DNA of 6,626 nt from assembly GCA_023429275.1 (NCBI GenBank), contig JAEYWB010000933.1:1-6626 (forward strand). Reading direction: 5' to 3'. Source of the DNA: Planctomycetota bacterium (GTDB lineage Bacteria; Planctomycetota; Planctomycetia; Planctomycetales; Planctomycetaceae). Each line of letters starts with the position of its first letter. Within the stretch, counting starts at the first letter, position 1. The position numbers and the translations under genes were made by a program. The notes under the pieces were generated by a model. It was not told the origin of the DNA, did no database searches, and worked only from the letters and a program-made list of their open reading frames with translations. Shown piece by piece: positions 5,630 to 6,626 of this stretch.

Positions 5630-6328
5630 TCAGTTCAGGTCGAACAGCATGACCTCGGCGTCGTTCGACGCCTCGATCGTGAGTCGCGATTCGTCGCTGA
5701 CCGCCGCGCCGTCGCTTGTCTCGAGCGGTTGGCCGTTCAGCGTGACCTGGCCCCGAAGGACCTGGAGCCACGCGTGGCGTCCAGCCGCAATCTCATGAGT
5801 CACCTGACGCCCCGCGTCCAGCTTCGACAGATAGACGCGGGCATCGGTGTGGATCGTCAGCGCCCCGCCGGCGGCATCCCGAGCCGCGACGAGCCGCAAT
5901 TCGTTCTTCATCGTCTCGGTCGGAAACGCCTTCTGCTCGTAGCTCGGTTCGATCCCCTTCTTCTCCGGCAGGAGCCAGATCTGATAGAGGTGCACCGGTT
6001 CGGACTTCGACGGGTTGAACTCGCTGTGCGTGATCCCGGTCCCGGCGGACATCCGCTGGAACTCGCCGGGACGGAGCACCTCGCCGTTCCCCATCGAATC
6101 CCGGTGCTCGAGCGCCCCCTCCAGGACATAGGTGACGATCTCCATGTCCCGATGGGGGTGCGTGCCGAACCCCTGGCCGGGGTGAACCCAGTCCTCGTTC
6201 ATGACTCGCAGCGACCGGAAGTGCATGTGCTTCGGGTCGTAGTACGACGAGAACGAGAACGTGTGATACGTGTTGAGCCAGCCGTGGTCGGCATGGCCGC
6301 GGTCATTGGCCTTGCGGGTGCGGATCAT
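5630..6328 (-). CDS. Pirin-family bicupin (YhhW-like, quercetin 2,3-dioxygenase type)
   Basis: The product (232 aa) has the length and layout of bacterial pirins such as E. coli YhhW. The N-terminal cupin holds the full metal site: His57 and His59 in FGTHPHRDMEIVTYVLEG, then His101 and Glu103 in GTGITHSEFN. Upstream, GWLNTYHTFSFSSYYDP and HFRSLRVMNED are the usual first strands. The C-terminal cupin (about 130-232) lacks the metal ligands, as is normal in the family. Known members bind iron or other metals; some cleave quercetin in vitro, though the cellular role is generally unclear and often linked to redox stress. The start ATG has GGAG 6 bases upstream (complement of 6335-6338). It lies between an SDR and doxX on the same strand, a setting that suggests aromatic or quinone metabolism. 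The quercetinase activity is a family label, not shown here. Confidence 0.93.
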   Translation of the reverse strand: MIRTRKANDRGHADHGWLNTYHTFSFSSYYDPKHMHFRSLRVMNEDWVHPGQGFGTHPHRDMEIVTYVLEGALEHRDSMGNGEVLRPGEFQRMSAGTGITHSEFNPSKSEPVHLYQIWLLPEKKGIEPSYEQKAFPTETMKNELRLVAARDAAGGALTIHTDARVYLSKLDAGRQVTHEIAAGRHAWLQVLRGQVTLNGQPLETSDGAAVSDESRLTIEASNDAEVMLFDLN

Positions 6329-6344
6329 GATGGACTCCGGGGAG

Positions 6345-6443
6345 AGCCGTCAGCGATCAGCATTCAGCTGACAGCAACGGTAGGTGATGCCGTGAGGCGT
6401 GGGCTTGCGAGTGCTCCTGGCTGACAGCTAATCGCTGACAGCT
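6345..6443. repeat. 24-base inverted repeat with GCTGACAGC motifs
   Basis: The left arm 6345-6368 and right arm 6420-6443 match as reverse complements at 20 of 24 positions (15 of 17 in the outer part). Two of the mismatches become G-U pairs in minus-strand RNA. GCTGACAGC occurs three times on the + strand, at 6367-6375, 6420-6428 and 6434-6442. The right arm overlaps two bases of the SDR stop codon, so nearly the whole 113-bp gap between SDR and pirin is this element. Confidence 0.65.
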
Positions 6444-6626
6444 ATTTCGCCATGACGCCGCCGTCGACCGCGACCGTGGTTCCGGTCATGAACGACGAGG
6501 CGTTGGAGGCGAGGAACAGGACGACGTCCGCGATCTCGCGCGGCTCGCCGCTCCGTCCCATGGGATGGATCGATTCGAGCTGGTCGCGGCTCTCGGTGCC
6601 GGGGACTCCGGCGAACCGGTCCGCCA
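6442..6626 (-). CDS. Short-chain dehydrogenase/reductase (SDR), C-terminal 60 residues only
   Basis: The window cuts this gene at the right edge; only the 3' end is present, with stop TAG on the minus strand at 6442-6444. The visible residues carry the classical SDR C-terminus: [20 protein letters not shown], then a segment ending in [11 protein letters not shown], where the TG-xxxx-VDGG pattern and the GRxGxPxEIAxxVxFLAS pattern are diagnostic. The NAD(P)-binding TGxxxGxG motif and the Tyr-Lys catalytic pair would lie beyond the edge. It is an oxidoreductase acting on an alcohol or ketone group; the substrate cannot be told. It is the first visible gene of the minus-strand redox cluster. Confidence 0.92.
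   Translation of the reverse strand, partial: ADRFAGVPGTESRDQLESIHPMGRSGEPREIADVVLFLASNASSFMTGTTVAVDGGVMAK

Noticed and set aside
5365..5771. Minus-strand open frame of 151 codons (5316-5771) running across the pirin end and the pirin-doxX gap
   Set aside because: It reads through repeat elements and parts of two real genes in other frames and shows no family motif.
5546..6424. A 292-codon open frame on the + strand opposite pirin
   Set aside because: It covers the pirin gene with all its metal ligands on the other strand and runs through hairpin and repeat DNA; no family resemblance in its product.

Overview
The window is GC-rich DNA in which almost every stretch is coding, with G/C-biased third codon positions. 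A secreted formylglycine sulfatase, a caspase-fold protein and intergenic gaps full of short palindromic repeats together suggest a bacterium of the phylum Planctomycetota. That assignment is inferred from gene content and style; there is no rRNA or other taxonomic marker here.

Left half, + strand (1-3435): the 3' part of a caspase-fold (peptidase C14-like) gene that enters from the left edge and has lost its catalytic cysteine; 32 bp later a secreted sulfatase closest in motifs to the N-acetylglucosamine-6-sulfatase-type branch of family S1; then, after 71 bp, a class I SAM-dependent methyltransferase with an N-terminal four-cysteine zinc-binding module. The three share a strand and short gaps but no obvious common pathway.

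Right half, - strand (3487-6626): read in transcription order, a short-chain dehydrogenase/reductase (SDR, cut by the right edge), a pirin-family cupin with a complete metal site, a four-helix DoxX-type membrane protein, and an Old Yellow Enzyme-type alkene reductase. This looks like a small redox, quinone or electrophile detoxification cluster. The methyltransferase and the alkene reductase converge across 51 bp with no clear terminator.

The most unusual content is between the right-half genes. Each of the three intergenic gaps carries different palindromic or repeated DNA. Gap 4582-4926 holds three copies of a 20-base palindromic element, two of them forming a 22-bp inverted pair, plus a GTAG-headed hairpin like REP elements. 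Gap 5365-5629 holds a small perfect dyad upstream of doxX, the second copy of a 36-base element whose first copy supplies the last four codons and stop of doxX, and a large imperfect hairpin. Gap 6329-6441 holds a 24-base inverted repeat. I see no CRISPR array, tRNA, rRNA, insertion sequence or phage gene. I do not see a clearly new multi-gene system; the pseudo-caspase and the repeat-loaded gaps are the points most worth a second look.
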